Origin: Burkholderiales bacterium
Lineage (GTDB): Bacteria > Pseudomonadota > Gammaproteobacteria > Burkholderiales > Burkholderiaceae
Assembly: GCA_947372535.1 (NCBI GenBank)
Contig: CANBUA010000164.1
Span: 1-10,659 of the forward strand
DNA length: 10,659 nucleotides
Direction of reading: 5' to 3'
The notes under the pieces are model-generated. The model made no database searches. It was not told the DNA's origin and saw only the letters and a list, made by a program, of their open reading frames with translations. A program made the position numbers and the translations under genes. This document shows positions 1 through 7,134 of the stretch, piece after piece. Position 1 is the stretch's first letter; each line of letters opens with the position of its first letter.

Positions 1-843
1 TCGCAGGTCTGGGTCAGCGACCCCACCTGGGACAACCACCGCGCCATGTTCGAGGGCGCCGGCTTCCAGGTGAACACCTACCCGTATTACGACGCGGCCA
101 CCAAAGGCCTGCGCTTCGACGCCATGCTGGACGCCATCTCCGGCCTGCCCGCGCAGAGCATCGTGCTGCTGCACGCCTGCTGCCACAACCCCACCGGTGT
201 GGACCTGAACAAGGCGCAATGGGATGCGCTGATCCCCGTGCTGCAGGCGCGTGGCCTGATCGCCTTTGTGGACATCGCCTACCAGGGCTTTGGCGATGGC
301 ATCGAGGAAGACGCCTACGCCCTGCGCGCCCTGGCCTCGGCCGGCGTGCCCACCCTGGTGGCCAACTCGTTTTCCAAAAGCTTCTCGCTCTATGGCGAGC
401 GCGTGGGCGGCCTGAGCGTGGTCTGCCCCGATCAAGCCCAGGCGCAATTGGTGATCGGCCAGTTGATGGCGGCCGTGCGCCGCAACTACTCCAGCCCGCC
501 AACCCACGGGAGCCAGATCGTGGCCCGCGTGCTGCAAACCCCCGAGCTGCGCCAGCTCTGGTCCGACGAGCTGGGCCAGATGCGCCAGCGCATCAAGCTG
601 ATGCGCCAGCGTCTGTACGACGGCGTGGTGGCACGCTTGCCCGGCCGTGATGTGCGTTACTTCATCGACCAGCGCGGCATGTTCAGCTACACCGGCGTGA
701 GCGCGGCTCAGGCCGATGAATTGCGCGAGCAGCATGGCGTGTACGTGCTGCGCTCGGGCCGCATGTGCGCGGCCGGTCTGAACGCTGGCAATGTTGATCG
801 CGTGGCCGAGGCCATGGCCCAGGTGCTGGCCAAGCAGCCCTGA
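1..843 (+). CDS. tyrB: Aromatic-amino-acid aminotransferase, 5'-truncated by window edge
   Basis: PLP-dependent class I aminotransferase that interconverts aromatic amino acids (and usually aspartate) with their 2-oxo acids, using 2-oxoglutarate/glutamate; cytoplasmic. The frame is open from base 1 and 280 residues are visible, so about 118 N-terminal residues of the roughly 398-residue family are missing. Visible signatures are [22 protein letters not shown] (Asp and Tyr contacting the cofactor), [16 protein letters not shown] with the Schiff-base lysine encoded at 376-378, and the C-terminal QRGMFSYTG and [10 protein letters not shown]. The last block, with its SGR substrate-carboxylate arginine, fits TyrB better than AspC, which has QNGMFS there. 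The ATG at 46 is internal, because the upstream residues are also family-like. The TGA stop is followed after 35 bases by fadD on the same strand. Certain as an aminotransferase; the TyrB over AspC choice rests on the C-terminal motifs recalled from E. coli. Confidence 0.92.
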   Translation, partial: SQVWVSDPTWDNHRAMFEGAGFQVNTYPYYDAATKGLRFDAMLDAISGLPAQSIVLLHACCHNPTGVDLNKAQWDALIPVLQARGLIAFVDIAYQGFGDGIEEDAYALRALASAGVPTLVANSFSKSFSLYGERVGGLSVVCPDQAQAQLVIGQLMAAVRRNYSSPPTHGSQIVARVLQTPELRQLWSDELGQMRQRIKLMRQRLYDGVVARLPGRDVRYFIDQRGMFSYTGVSAAQADELREQHGVYVLRSGRMCAAGLNAGNVDRVAEAMAQVLAKQP

Positions 844-878
844 CAATACCGAACCCTCTCAAGCGAGCCAGGCCCCTC

Positions 879-2564
879 ATGCATCAAGAAAAAATCTGGT
901 TGAACCACTACCCGCCCGGCGTCGAGCATGAGGTGGACCCCTCGCTGTACCGATCACTGGTCGAGCTGCTGGAGGAGGGCCTGTCCACCCACCGGGACAA
1001 GACTGCCTATGCCTTCATGGGCAAGCGCTACAGCTTCACGCACATTGACGATGTCTCGCGCGCGTTTGCCGCCTATTTGCAGAGCCTGGGCCTGAGCCCC
1101 GGTGATCGCGTGGCGGTGATGATGCCCAACGTGCCGCAATACCCCGCCGCGGTGACGGCCATCCTGCGGGCCGGCTTCGTCGTGGTCAACGTCAACCCGT
1201 TGTACACGCCGCGCGAACTGGCGCACCAGCTCAAGGACTCGGGCGCCAAGGCCATCCTGATCCTGGAGAACTTCGCCAGTGTGCTGGAACAGGTGATCGC
1301 GCAGACCCAGGTCCAGCACGTGGTGCTGGCCGCGATGGGCGACATGCTGGGCCTGATCAAGGGCGCGCTGGTCAACCACGTGGTGCGCAAGGTCAAGAAG
1401 CTGGTGCCGCCCTACCACCTGCCCAAGACCGTCCGCTTCAACGATGCCGTCACGCAGGGCGAGACCCGCTCGCTCAAACCATCGCGGCCCGCGCCGCAAG
1501 ACATTGCCGTCATCCAGTACACCGGCGGCACCACCGGTGTGAGCAAGGGCGCAGCGCTGAGCCACGCCAACATCATCGCCAACCTGATGCAGTCAGAAGC
1601 GTGGAATGCACCCATGTGGGACCGCGTGCCCGCCGGCGAACAGCCCACCACGGTGTGCGCCCTGCCGCTGTATCACATCTTCGGTTTCACGGTCAGCATG
1701 ATGCTGGGCCTGCGCCTGGGCGCTTGCAACATCCTGATCCCCAATCCGCGCGACATCGGCGCCATGCTCAAAGAGTTGTCGCGCCACCGCTTCCACAGCT
1801 TTCCGGCCGTCAACACCTTGTTCAGCGCCATGGCCCACCACCCCGATTTCGACAAGGTGGATTGGCAGCACATGCGCCTGTCCATCGGTGGCGGCATGGC
1901 AGTGCACCAGGCCACGGCCAAGCTATGGGAAGAGAAAACCGGCTGCGTGATCGCCGAAGGCTACGGGCTGTCGGAGACCTCGCCCTCGGTGTGCTGCACG
2001 CCCACCAACGCCACCACGTTCTCGGGCTCCATCGGCATGCCCTTGCCATCGACCGAGGTGCGCATCCTTGATGACGCTGGCGTGGAGCTGCCCATCGGAG
2101 AGCGCGGTGAACTCTGCGTGCGCGGCCCGCAAGTCATGACGGGTTACTGGCAGCGCCCGCAAGAGACGGCCGATGTCATGACCAGCGATGGCTTCTTCCG
2201 CACCGGCGACATCGCCACCATGGACGAGCATGGCTACTTCCGCATCGTCGATCGCAAGAAGGACATGATCCTGGTGTCGGGCTTCAACGTCTACCCCAAC
2301 GAGGTGGAGGACGTGGTCACCAGCATGCCGGGTGTGCTCGAATGCGCGGCGGTCGGCCTGCCCGACGAGCACTCTGGCGAGGTGGTCAAGCTGGTGCTGG
2401 TGCGCGAAGACCCCAACCTCACCGAGCAGCAGGTGCGCGATTTCTGCGCCCAACACCTGACGGGCTACAAACGGCCCAAGGTGATCGAGTTCCGCACGGA
2501 ATTGCCCAAGACGATGGTGGGTAAAATACTCAGACGCGCTTTGCGCGAGCCCGACCCTGGTTGA
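879..2564 (+). CDS. fadD: Long-chain fatty-acid--CoA ligase FadD
   Basis: Activates long-chain fatty acids to acyl-CoA with ATP through an acyl-adenylate; the entry step of beta-oxidation, acting at the inner face of the cytoplasmic membrane. The protein has 561 residues, the same length as E. coli FadD, and is collinear with it from the N-terminal WLNHYPPGV onward. ANL-superfamily motifs appear in order: P-loop YTGGTTGVSKGA (214-225), EGYGLSETSP (360-369), FFRTGD with the ribose-binding Asp444, the hinge region VDRKKDMILVSGFNVYPNEVE (D458/R459), and the adenylation lysine K549 in KTMVGKILRR. The ATG at 879 is preferred because it lines up with the family N-terminus. The ribosome-binding site is weak (CCAGG six bases upstream). 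The gene lies 35 bases after the aminotransferase and could be read through from it. I recognised no FadR-like operator upstream. Confidence 0.96.
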   Translation: MHQEKIWLNHYPPGVEHEVDPSLYRSLVELLEEGLSTHRDKTAYAFMGKRYSFTHIDDVSRAFAAYLQSLGLSPGDRVAVMMPNVPQYPAAVTAILRAGFVVVNVNPLYTPRELAHQLKDSGAKAILILENFASVLEQVIAQTQVQHVVLAAMGDMLGLIKGALVNHVVRKVKKLVPPYHLPKTVRFNDAVTQGETRSLKPSRPAPQDIAVIQYTGGTTGVSKGAALSHANIIANLMQSEAWNAPMWDRVPAGEQPTTVCALPLYHIFGFTVSMMLGLRLGACNILIPNPRDIGAMLKELSRHRFHSFPAVNTLFSAMAHHPDFDKVDWQHMRLSIGGGMAVHQATAKLWEEKTGCVIAEGYGLSETSPSVCCTPTNATTFSGSIGMPLPSTEVRILDDAGVELPIGERGELCVRGPQVMTGYWQRPQETADVMTSDGFFRTGDIATMDEHGYFRIVDRKKDMILVSGFNVYPNEVEDVVTSMPGVLECAAVGLPDEHSGEVVKLVLVREDPNLTEQQVRDFCAQHLTGYKRPKVIEFRTELPKTMVGKILRRALREPDPG

Positions 2565-2612
2565 GATGCCATGGCGTGAGCCCGGGTCGATTTTTCAGTG
2601 TTTCCATAAGAA

Positions 2613-2630
2613 TTTTCAGGGAAGTAAAAC
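2613..2630 (+). promoter_or_regulatory. Ribosome-binding site of the beta-helix lipoprotein gene
   Basis: AGGGAAG at 2618-2624 lies six bases before the ATG at 2631, a good Shine-Dalgarno that fixes the lipoprotein start. The surrounding 66-base spacer after fadD is distinctly A+T-richer than the flanking genes and contains CATAAG (2605-2610), a possible -10 box without a convincing -35 partner. The gene may therefore have its own promoter, but that is only suggested. Confidence 0.6.
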
Positions 2631-5558
2631 ATGTCATCCACATGGATCAAAGCTGCCGCATGCGCGGTCGCCATCGGGGCGCTGGCCGCTTGCGGAGGCG
2701 GTAACGAGGCCAGCACGAGCAGTGCGGTCAAACAAGGGTTGACTGAACGCCTGTCGGCGTCGTCCATCGTGCCGGTGGGCAGCGCAGACACGGTCATCGT
2801 GGTCTCCCTGCCATTCCTGAGCGCAGGCAACACCATTGCCATCAAGGATGCCAAGGGCAACACCGTCAGCCTCTACAAGAACGATGGCAAGACCAAGATC
2901 ACCTCGCTGGACGACCTGCCCGAGGGCTTGGCCAACCACGCCTGGACCAAAAGCGCCAGTGCCGTGGGTCACCTCAGGCTTCAACTGACACCCGGGATCT
3001 ACCGCTTCACCAAAGGCTGGGTCTGGCCGGTGACGGCCTCAGGCCACGATGCAGCGCGCCAGATCGTGGTCGAGCAAAAGCCAGGCACCACGGGCGAGGT
3101 CGCCTTGCTGGGCTCGGAGGCATTCTCCGCGACCTACACGGCCTCCAAAGGCAAGGTCACGCTGACCAACGTGGGCACCCAGGGCTTTGAGCAACTGTGG
3201 GCGGAGGGCGGCCGCGCCATTCGTGCGCGCACGCCCAACGCCGGCGCCTTTTTCTACGTGAAAGCCGGCGCGCAGGGCTGGCCGTCGGCACCGGGCAGCA
3301 GCACGGTCGTGAGCACGCTCAACAACGCGCCCGTCCAGAACCAGGCCTTCCAGGCCGACCCGACGGGCTATTCGGTCATGTCAGCCATCAAGGCGGCCAA
3401 CGACGCCAACGCGGTCGTGGTGATGACCGACAGTTGGCAAGTCACCAAGCACCGCGTGGCCGAGGTCGACAGCGCGGGCCAACGCGTGCGCCTGTCACCG
3501 CCGTCCTATTGGGGCCTGGGCAGCAATGGCAGCGGCCAGCGCTATTTCATCGAGAACACCGCAGCGGCGCTGGATGCACCGGGCGAATGGTTTTTCTCGG
3601 TCAGCGGCACCAAAGGCACGCTGGACTACAAGCCCGCCGCCACCGCCAACAATGGCTCTGTGAAGTTCGAGGTGCCCAGGGTCGAGAAGCTGTTGTCAAT
3701 GCAGGGCAACCTGGCTGGCGGCAAGTGGCTTGAATACGTGCAGTTCAGCGGCCTGAAGTTCCGCTATGCCAAGACCACCATGCCGACAGCGGGCTACCTC
3801 GATGGCCAGGCCGACACGGCCGTGGCCGCAGCCATCGAGCTCAACGACGCGCACTACATCGAGTTTGCGAACTGCGAGGTCTCTCACACTGGCGGCTACG
3901 GCATCTGGCTCAACAGCCACGTGCGAGATGTCACCGTGGCATCGTCCGAGCTCTACGACCTGGGCGCTGGTGGCGTGAAGGTCGGCAAGAGCCGGCCCGC
4001 AGAGGTGTTTCAAGTTGATTGGGACGATGTCAACGACCCCAACAGCAGCGGCCACAACACCATCGATGGCAACCGCATCCACAGCCTGGGCCATGTGTAC
4101 CCGGGCTCTGTGGCGGTGTGGGTGGGCCGCTCGTCGCGCAACGTCGTGCAGAACAACCTGATCAAGGACACGACCTACAGCGGCATCTCGGTGGGCTGGA
4201 CCTGGGACACCGGCCCCAGCATGGCGTCCGAGAACAAGGTGCTCAACAACTTCCTCTACAACATCGGGCAGCGCGCGCTGGCCGACATGGGCGGCATCTA
4301 CCTGCTGGGCCGTGCGCCCGGCACCGTGGTGCAGGGCAACGTGATCAAGGAGGTCCGCTCCTTCGATGGCTATGCCTGGGGCGGCAACGGCATCTATGCC
4401 GATGAAGGCTCGTCCGAGCTGAACATCCAGGGCAACATCATCCTGGGCGCGGCGGGCAATGGCATCTCGCTGAACTACGGTGAGAACAACGCCGTCACCG
4501 GCAACGTGGTGGCCAACGCCAGCACGGCCTTTGGCATTGGCAAACGCGCCAGCGGCAGCACCGCCGCGCCGCTGAACTTGAGCGGCAACCTGTTCGCGCC
4601 CACCAGCAACGCCATGGTGGCCATGTCCATTGACGACACCTTGATGGCCAACCCCTACACGGCCCAAGCCAGCTGGGTGGCGCCCGCCCCCGTGCTGAGC
4701 AACAACAAAGTCTCGCCGAAATTCCTGCCCACCAACGTGGCGTTGGAGATCCCTTCGCTGTGTACAGGCTGCGTGGCTGACACCACCACAACCATCACCG
4801 ACGCCAGCGCGCTCAAGGTGCCGGCGATCAGCAGCATGAGCTTCACGCCCGGCACGAACGTCGCCCGAAACTGGGACACGGTGGCGCTGTCGGCGACCAC
4901 CTCGGCAGCGCGCTTGTGGGCAGGCAATGTCAACGACGTGCCATCGAAGGTGGTGGACTTCAAGGCGTCGCAATGGCCGCTGGGGACGACCGCCTTGCAA
5001 GGCTGGCAGGTGCTGAACCAGCCCGGCAAAACGGTGGACCCACAAGACCCGACCGTGGCCGTGAGCATCCAGAAAGACGCCGATGGCACCCAGTACCTGG
5101 CGCTGGCCGACACGGCACGCAATGATTTCACCTGGGAGCCCTACATCCAGAACTGGCTGAACTACGGCGCTGGCACGACCGCCAAAGTCAGCTTCAAGGC
5201 CCGCTTCGATGCCAACACCAACCTGGCGCACGTCTGGCGCTCGGACGACGGGGGCACCACCGTGGGCCCATCCCTGAATTTCGTGGCGAGCGGCACGGTG
5301 GTCAACATCACCGCCAACGGTCAGCTGATCGCCTCGGTGCCGCAGGGTGTGTGGGTGTCGGTCGACATCGTCTCACCGGTGAAGGCGGGCTCGACCTGGT
5401 CTGTGACGGTGACTGCGCCCAACACGACCCCGGTGGTCCGCAACAACTTGCCGCAAACCTCCGCAGGCTGGAACTACCTGGGCCCGGTGCTGTTCATCTC
5501 GGCCGCCAACACGCGCACCACCACGGCGCTGACGTCGATCCTGATGACCCGCCAGTGA
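2631..5558 (+). CDS. Outer-membrane lipoprotein with right-handed parallel beta-helix, GH141-like (putative glycosidase)
   Basis: A 975-residue secreted lipoprotein, probably acting on a polysaccharide. Residues 1-21 form a lipoprotein signal peptide: hydrophobic stretch, lipobox LAAC, lipidated Cys21. Gly rather than Asp at +2 predicts outer-membrane sorting. Residues 50-360 form a beta-rich N-terminal region with blocks I recognise from GH141-type proteins: QLWAEGGRAIRARTPN, YFIENTAAALDAPGEWFF and LEYVQFSGLKF. Residues 365-660 form a right-handed beta-helix with repeating NxI/NxV turns and the motifs HTGGYGIWL, LYDLGAGGVKVG, YSGISVGWTWDTGPS, ADMGGIYLLG and GIYADEGSS. Asp552 and Asp591 sit in the two best-conserved motifs and are catalytic candidates. 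Residues 710-975 contain CTGC and then a beta-sandwich-like C-terminal domain, possibly carbohydrate-binding. No transporter, regulator or other carbohydrate enzyme adjoins it. The fold is confident. Membership of GH141, and hence fucosidase- or xylanase-type activity, is inference; a lyase or a non-catalytic binding protein remains possible. Confidence 0.88.
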   Translation: MSSTWIKAAACAVAIGALAACGGGNEASTSSAVKQGLTERLSASSIVPVGSADTVIVVSLPFLSAGNTIAIKDAKGNTVSLYKNDGKTKITSLDDLPEGLANHAWTKSASAVGHLRLQLTPGIYRFTKGWVWPVTASGHDAARQIVVEQKPGTTGEVALLGSEAFSATYTASKGKVTLTNVGTQGFEQLWAEGGRAIRARTPNAGAFFYVKAGAQGWPSAPGSSTVVSTLNNAPVQNQAFQADPTGYSVMSAIKAANDANAVVVMTDSWQVTKHRVAEVDSAGQRVRLSPPSYWGLGSNGSGQRYFIENTAAALDAPGEWFFSVSGTKGTLDYKPAATANNGSVKFEVPRVEKLLSMQGNLAGGKWLEYVQFSGLKFRYAKTTMPTAGYLDGQADTAVAAAIELNDAHYIEFANCEVSHTGGYGIWLNSHVRDVTVASSELYDLGAGGVKVGKSRPAEVFQVDWDDVNDPNSSGHNTIDGNRIHSLGHVYPGSVAVWVGRSSRNVVQNNLIKDTTYSGISVGWTWDTGPSMASENKVLNNFLYNIGQRALADMGGIYLLGRAPGTVVQGNVIKEVRSFDGYAWGGNGIYADEGSSELNIQGNIILGAAGNGISLNYGENNAVTGNVVANASTAFGIGKRASGSTAAPLNLSGNLFAPTSNAMVAMSIDDTLMANPYTAQASWVAPAPVLSNNKVSPKFLPTNVALEIPSLCTGCVADTTTTITDASALKVPAISSMSFTPGTNVARNWDTVALSATTSAARLWAGNVNDVPSKVVDFKASQWPLGTTALQGWQVLNQPGKTVDPQDPTVAVSIQKDADGTQYLALADTARNDFTWEPYIQNWLNYGAGTTAKVSFKARFDANTNLAHVWRSDDGGTTVGPSLNFVASGTVVNITANGQLIASVPQGVWVSVDIVSPVKAGSTWSVTVTAPNTTPVVRNNLPQTSAGWNYLGPVLFISAANTRTTTALTSILMTRQ

Positions 5559-5564
5559 GGTGAG

Positions 5565-5592
5565 CCAGGGGCTGACGTTGTCAGTCCCTTGG
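5565..5592. terminator. Hairpin at the convergent lipoprotein/yaeQ junction
   Basis: GGGGCTGAC (5568-5576), loop GTT, then GTCAGTCCC (5580-5588) forms a 9-bp stem with one G-U pair on the + strand transcript. It can be extended by CCA/TGG across a one-base bulge. It lies 9 bases after the lipoprotein stop and contains the yaeQ stop codon. Neither strand has a U tract after it, so it is a weak or bidirectional terminator, or an mRNA 3'-end stabiliser, rather than a textbook intrinsic terminator. Confidence 0.5.
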
Positions 5593-6141
5593 CCCCATCA
5601 GCTTGATGGGGTTGATCTCGACGGACTCTTCACCTTCGCTGACCCAGATGGTGCCGTCTTGCACGGTCACTTGCAGCTGCATGCTGCGCTGGGCCAGCTT
5701 GGCCAGGGCCTGGCTTTCTTCGGTGGGCACTTGCCAGACCGTGAGCTTGGTCGCCCGCGTGACCTTGTTGGCCATGCTGTCCCACCAGACGGGTGTGCTG
5801 CTCTGAAAGGCCCACACCGTCACGCGGCCCGCGCGGCCACAGGCCTTCATGACGCGTTTGTCGTCTGGCTGTCCAACGTCCACCCAGTGCAGCAACTCGC
5901 CTGAATAGCTCTTGTGCCAAAGCGCGGGCTCGTCGGTGTCCCACATGTCCTTGGCCAACTCCAGCGTGCCCTGATTCGTGTCAGCGGGCCAGCCCATGGC
6001 CAGGGCCAGCACGCGGATCATCATCCGCTCATCGGTCTCGGACGGATGTCGGGCAATCGTCAATGAGGGGCTGGCGTAGACATGGCGGTCCATGTCCGAG
6101 AGCTGCAGCTGGGCCTTGTAAATCGTGGCTTTGATCGCCAT
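5581..6141 (-). CDS. yaeQ: YaeQ family protein
   Basis: A 186-residue cytoplasmic protein collinear with E. coli YaeQ over its whole length. It has the N-terminus MAIKATIYKAQLQL, then SLTIARHPSETDERMMIRVLA (26-46), DTDEPALW (68-75), WVDVGQPDDKRVMKAC (86-101), VWWDS (118-122), LTVWQVP (133-139) and the C-terminal LQVTVQDGTIWVSEG (156-170). The family has a PD-(D/E)XK nuclease-like fold by structure, but its biological function is unsettled. Conserved acidic candidates here are Glu38, Asp70, Glu71 and Asp88. The start is set by the family N-terminus; only a weak AAAGA-type ribosome-binding site precedes it, inside an inverted repeat. It is the last gene of the leftward group and converges with the lipoprotein gene, ending 22 bases from it. 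Confidence 0.97.
   Translation of the reverse strand: MAIKATIYKAQLQLSDMDRHVYASPSLTIARHPSETDERMMIRVLALAMGWPADTNQGTLELAKDMWDTDEPALWHKSYSGELLHWVDVGQPDDKRVMKACGRAGRVTVWAFQSSTPVWWDSMANKVTRATKLTVWQVPTEESQALAKLAQRSMQLQVTVQDGTIWVSEGEESVEINPIKLMGPRD
5593..5611. terminator. Second hairpin, inside the 3' end of yaeQ
   Basis: CCCCATCA (5593-5600), loop GCT, TGATGGGG (5604-5611): a perfect 8-bp stem with a 3-base loop, directly abutting the previous hairpin. On the - strand it encodes the codons around PIKLMG near the YaeQ C-terminus. On the + strand it lies in the 3' untranslated region of the lipoprotein transcript. No U tract follows. Confidence 0.4.
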
Positions 6142-6142
6142 G

Positions 6143-6167
6143 GCGAGTGTCTTTGCGCAAAACTCGC
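6143..6167. repeat. Nested inverted repeat immediately upstream of yaeQ
   Basis: GCGAGT (6143-6148) pairs with ACTCGC (6162-6167), and the perfect palindrome TTTGCGCAAA (6152-6161) lies between the arms with a three-base offset. The element ends one base from the yaeQ ATG and covers the place where its ribosome-binding site must be. It could be an mRNA hairpin limiting translation or an operator. No regulator is assigned. Confidence 0.4.
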
Positions 6168-6207
6168 ATCATCGCCGCAAATGCGCTCAAAAACGAGTCG
6201 TTACCGA

Positions 6208-6222
6208 CAGGGGCCACCCCTG
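6208..6222. terminator. Short hairpin after the hydrolase gene
   Basis: CAGGGG (6208-6213), loop CCA, CCCCTG (6217-6222): a perfect 6-bp GC-rich stem starting 14 bases past the hydrolase stop on the - strand. It is followed there by TCGG rather than a U tract; a T run (CGTTTTTG) appears about 12 bases further on. At best a weak terminator or attenuator between the hydrolase and yaeQ. Confidence 0.35.
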
Positions 6223-6236
6223 GATCGAATGCCCGG

Positions 6237-7121
6237 TCAGAGGTGGCGATTCAGCCAGGCTTGCAGATCGGCCAGCACGCGGCTGCTGTCGGGCTCGTGG
6301 TAGATCTCGTGCGCCATGTGCTCGTACTGGTGGACTTCGGTCAGCGCCTGCGGCAGGGCCAGCGCAAAACGCGTGCTGCCGATGGGGCGCACGCAGCGGT
6401 CCGCACCGGCGTATTGCAACAGGGTGGGCACCGTCCAGCGCGGTGCGCGTTCGAAAACGACCTCGCCGCTGTCGAGCATGAAGCGGGTCAGGCGGCCGGT
6501 GATGCGGTCGTGCACCAGCGGATCGTCCACATAGTCCTTGACCACCGAGGCATCCGAACACACCGACTCGGGCTTGAGGCCGTTGCCCACGGCGAGGTCG
6601 GGCGTCAGGCGGCCAATGCTGCCCAGCATGAAGCGCTGCACACCGTTCATGCCCAAATCCAGCGCGGGCGAGGACAGCACGCACAGGTCCACCGGGCGGC
6701 GCCAGGCGACCGCTTCGAGCGGCTGGGCCAGCGCGGCCACGAAGCGCGAGACCACCAGGCCACCCAGGCTGTGGCCCAGCAACACCAGCTTTTCATGTGG
6801 GTAGGCCTTGCGCGTGGCATCGACGATGGCGGCCAGGTCGTGCAGCAGGTCATCGTTGTCGAGCAGGCCGCCTCGTGGCCCTGGCGAGCGGCCATGGCCA
6901 CGGTGGTCATAGCCCACCACGGCCCAGCCCGATTGGTTCAAATGCTTGGCCAGGCCCTTGTAACGCCCGGAGTGTTCACCCAGGCCATGCACCAAGCAGA
7001 CGACACCCTTGAGCGCTTCACGGGCCATCACCGGCCAGTGGATGGTGGCGAGCTTGAGGCCATCGCGGGCCATGACATGAGCGGGAACAGGCACAAGAGA
7101 GACGGACACGTCTGACGACAT
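6237..7121 (-). CDS. Alpha/beta hydrolase, monoacylglycerol-lipase type
   Basis: A serine hydrolase of the Hydrolase_4 (monoacylglycerol lipase/lysophospholipase) group, expected to release fatty acids from mono- or lysoacyl-glycerols. It has 294 residues from the chosen start. The oxyanion-hole segment is VHGLGEHSGRY (44-54), followed by YDHRGHGRS (71-79). The nucleophile elbow is GHSLG with Ser118; SPALDLG (151-157) follows. The acid is Asp241 in YAGADRCV, and His271 in MAHEIYHE completes the triad. No signal peptide or membrane segment is seen, so it is probably cytoplasmic. A TTG one codon upstream (7124) is possible, but AAGGA at 7130-7134 is eight bases from the ATG at 7121, which I prefer. 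The hyi stop overlaps that site, implying co-transcription and perhaps coupling. Substrate is inferred from the family; a broader esterase is possible. Confidence 0.92.
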   Translation of the reverse strand: MSSDVSVSLVPVPAHVMARDGLKLATIHWPVMAREALKGVVCLVHGLGEHSGRYKGLAKHLNQSGWAVVGYDHRGHGRSPGPRGGLLDNDDLLHDLAAIVDATRKAYPHEKLVLLGHSLGGLVVSRFVAALAQPLEAVAWRRPVDLCVLSSPALDLGMNGVQRFMLGSIGRLTPDLAVGNGLKPESVCSDASVVKDYVDDPLVHDRITGRLTRFMLDSGEVVFERAPRWTVPTLLQYAGADRCVRPIGSTRFALALPQALTEVHQYEHMAHEIYHEPDSSRVLADLQAWLNRHL

Positions 7122-7129
7122 CAATGGAA

Positions 7130-7134
7130 TCCTT
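7130..7134 (-). promoter_or_regulatory. Shine-Dalgarno of the hydrolase, overlapping the hyi stop
   Basis: On the - strand the sequence TAAGGA joins the hyi TAA stop (7135-7133) to an AAGGA Shine-Dalgarno (7134-7130), eight bases before the hydrolase ATG. Ribosomes ending hyi are placed directly on the next initiation region, a typical arrangement for translational coupling. Confidence 0.65.

Noticed and set aside
2535..2547. CGCGC-TTT-GCGCG hairpin near the end of fadD as a terminator
   Set aside because: It lies within the coding sequence ahead of the stop, has only a 5-bp stem and no U tract; it encodes the family's conserved RRALRE-type C-terminus.
3696..5231. 511-residue open frame on the - strand opposite the lipoprotein gene
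   Set aside because: Composition is dominated by Gly, Val, His, Arg and Ala, with no recognisable motif. It is the expected antisense shadow of a GC-rich gene whose + strand protein is clearly real.
6147..7115. 322-residue open frame on the + strand opposite the hydrolase
   Set aside because: Antisense shadow; the - strand frame has a complete catalytic triad and Shine-Dalgarno, and this frame shows only His/Gln/Ala-rich sequence.
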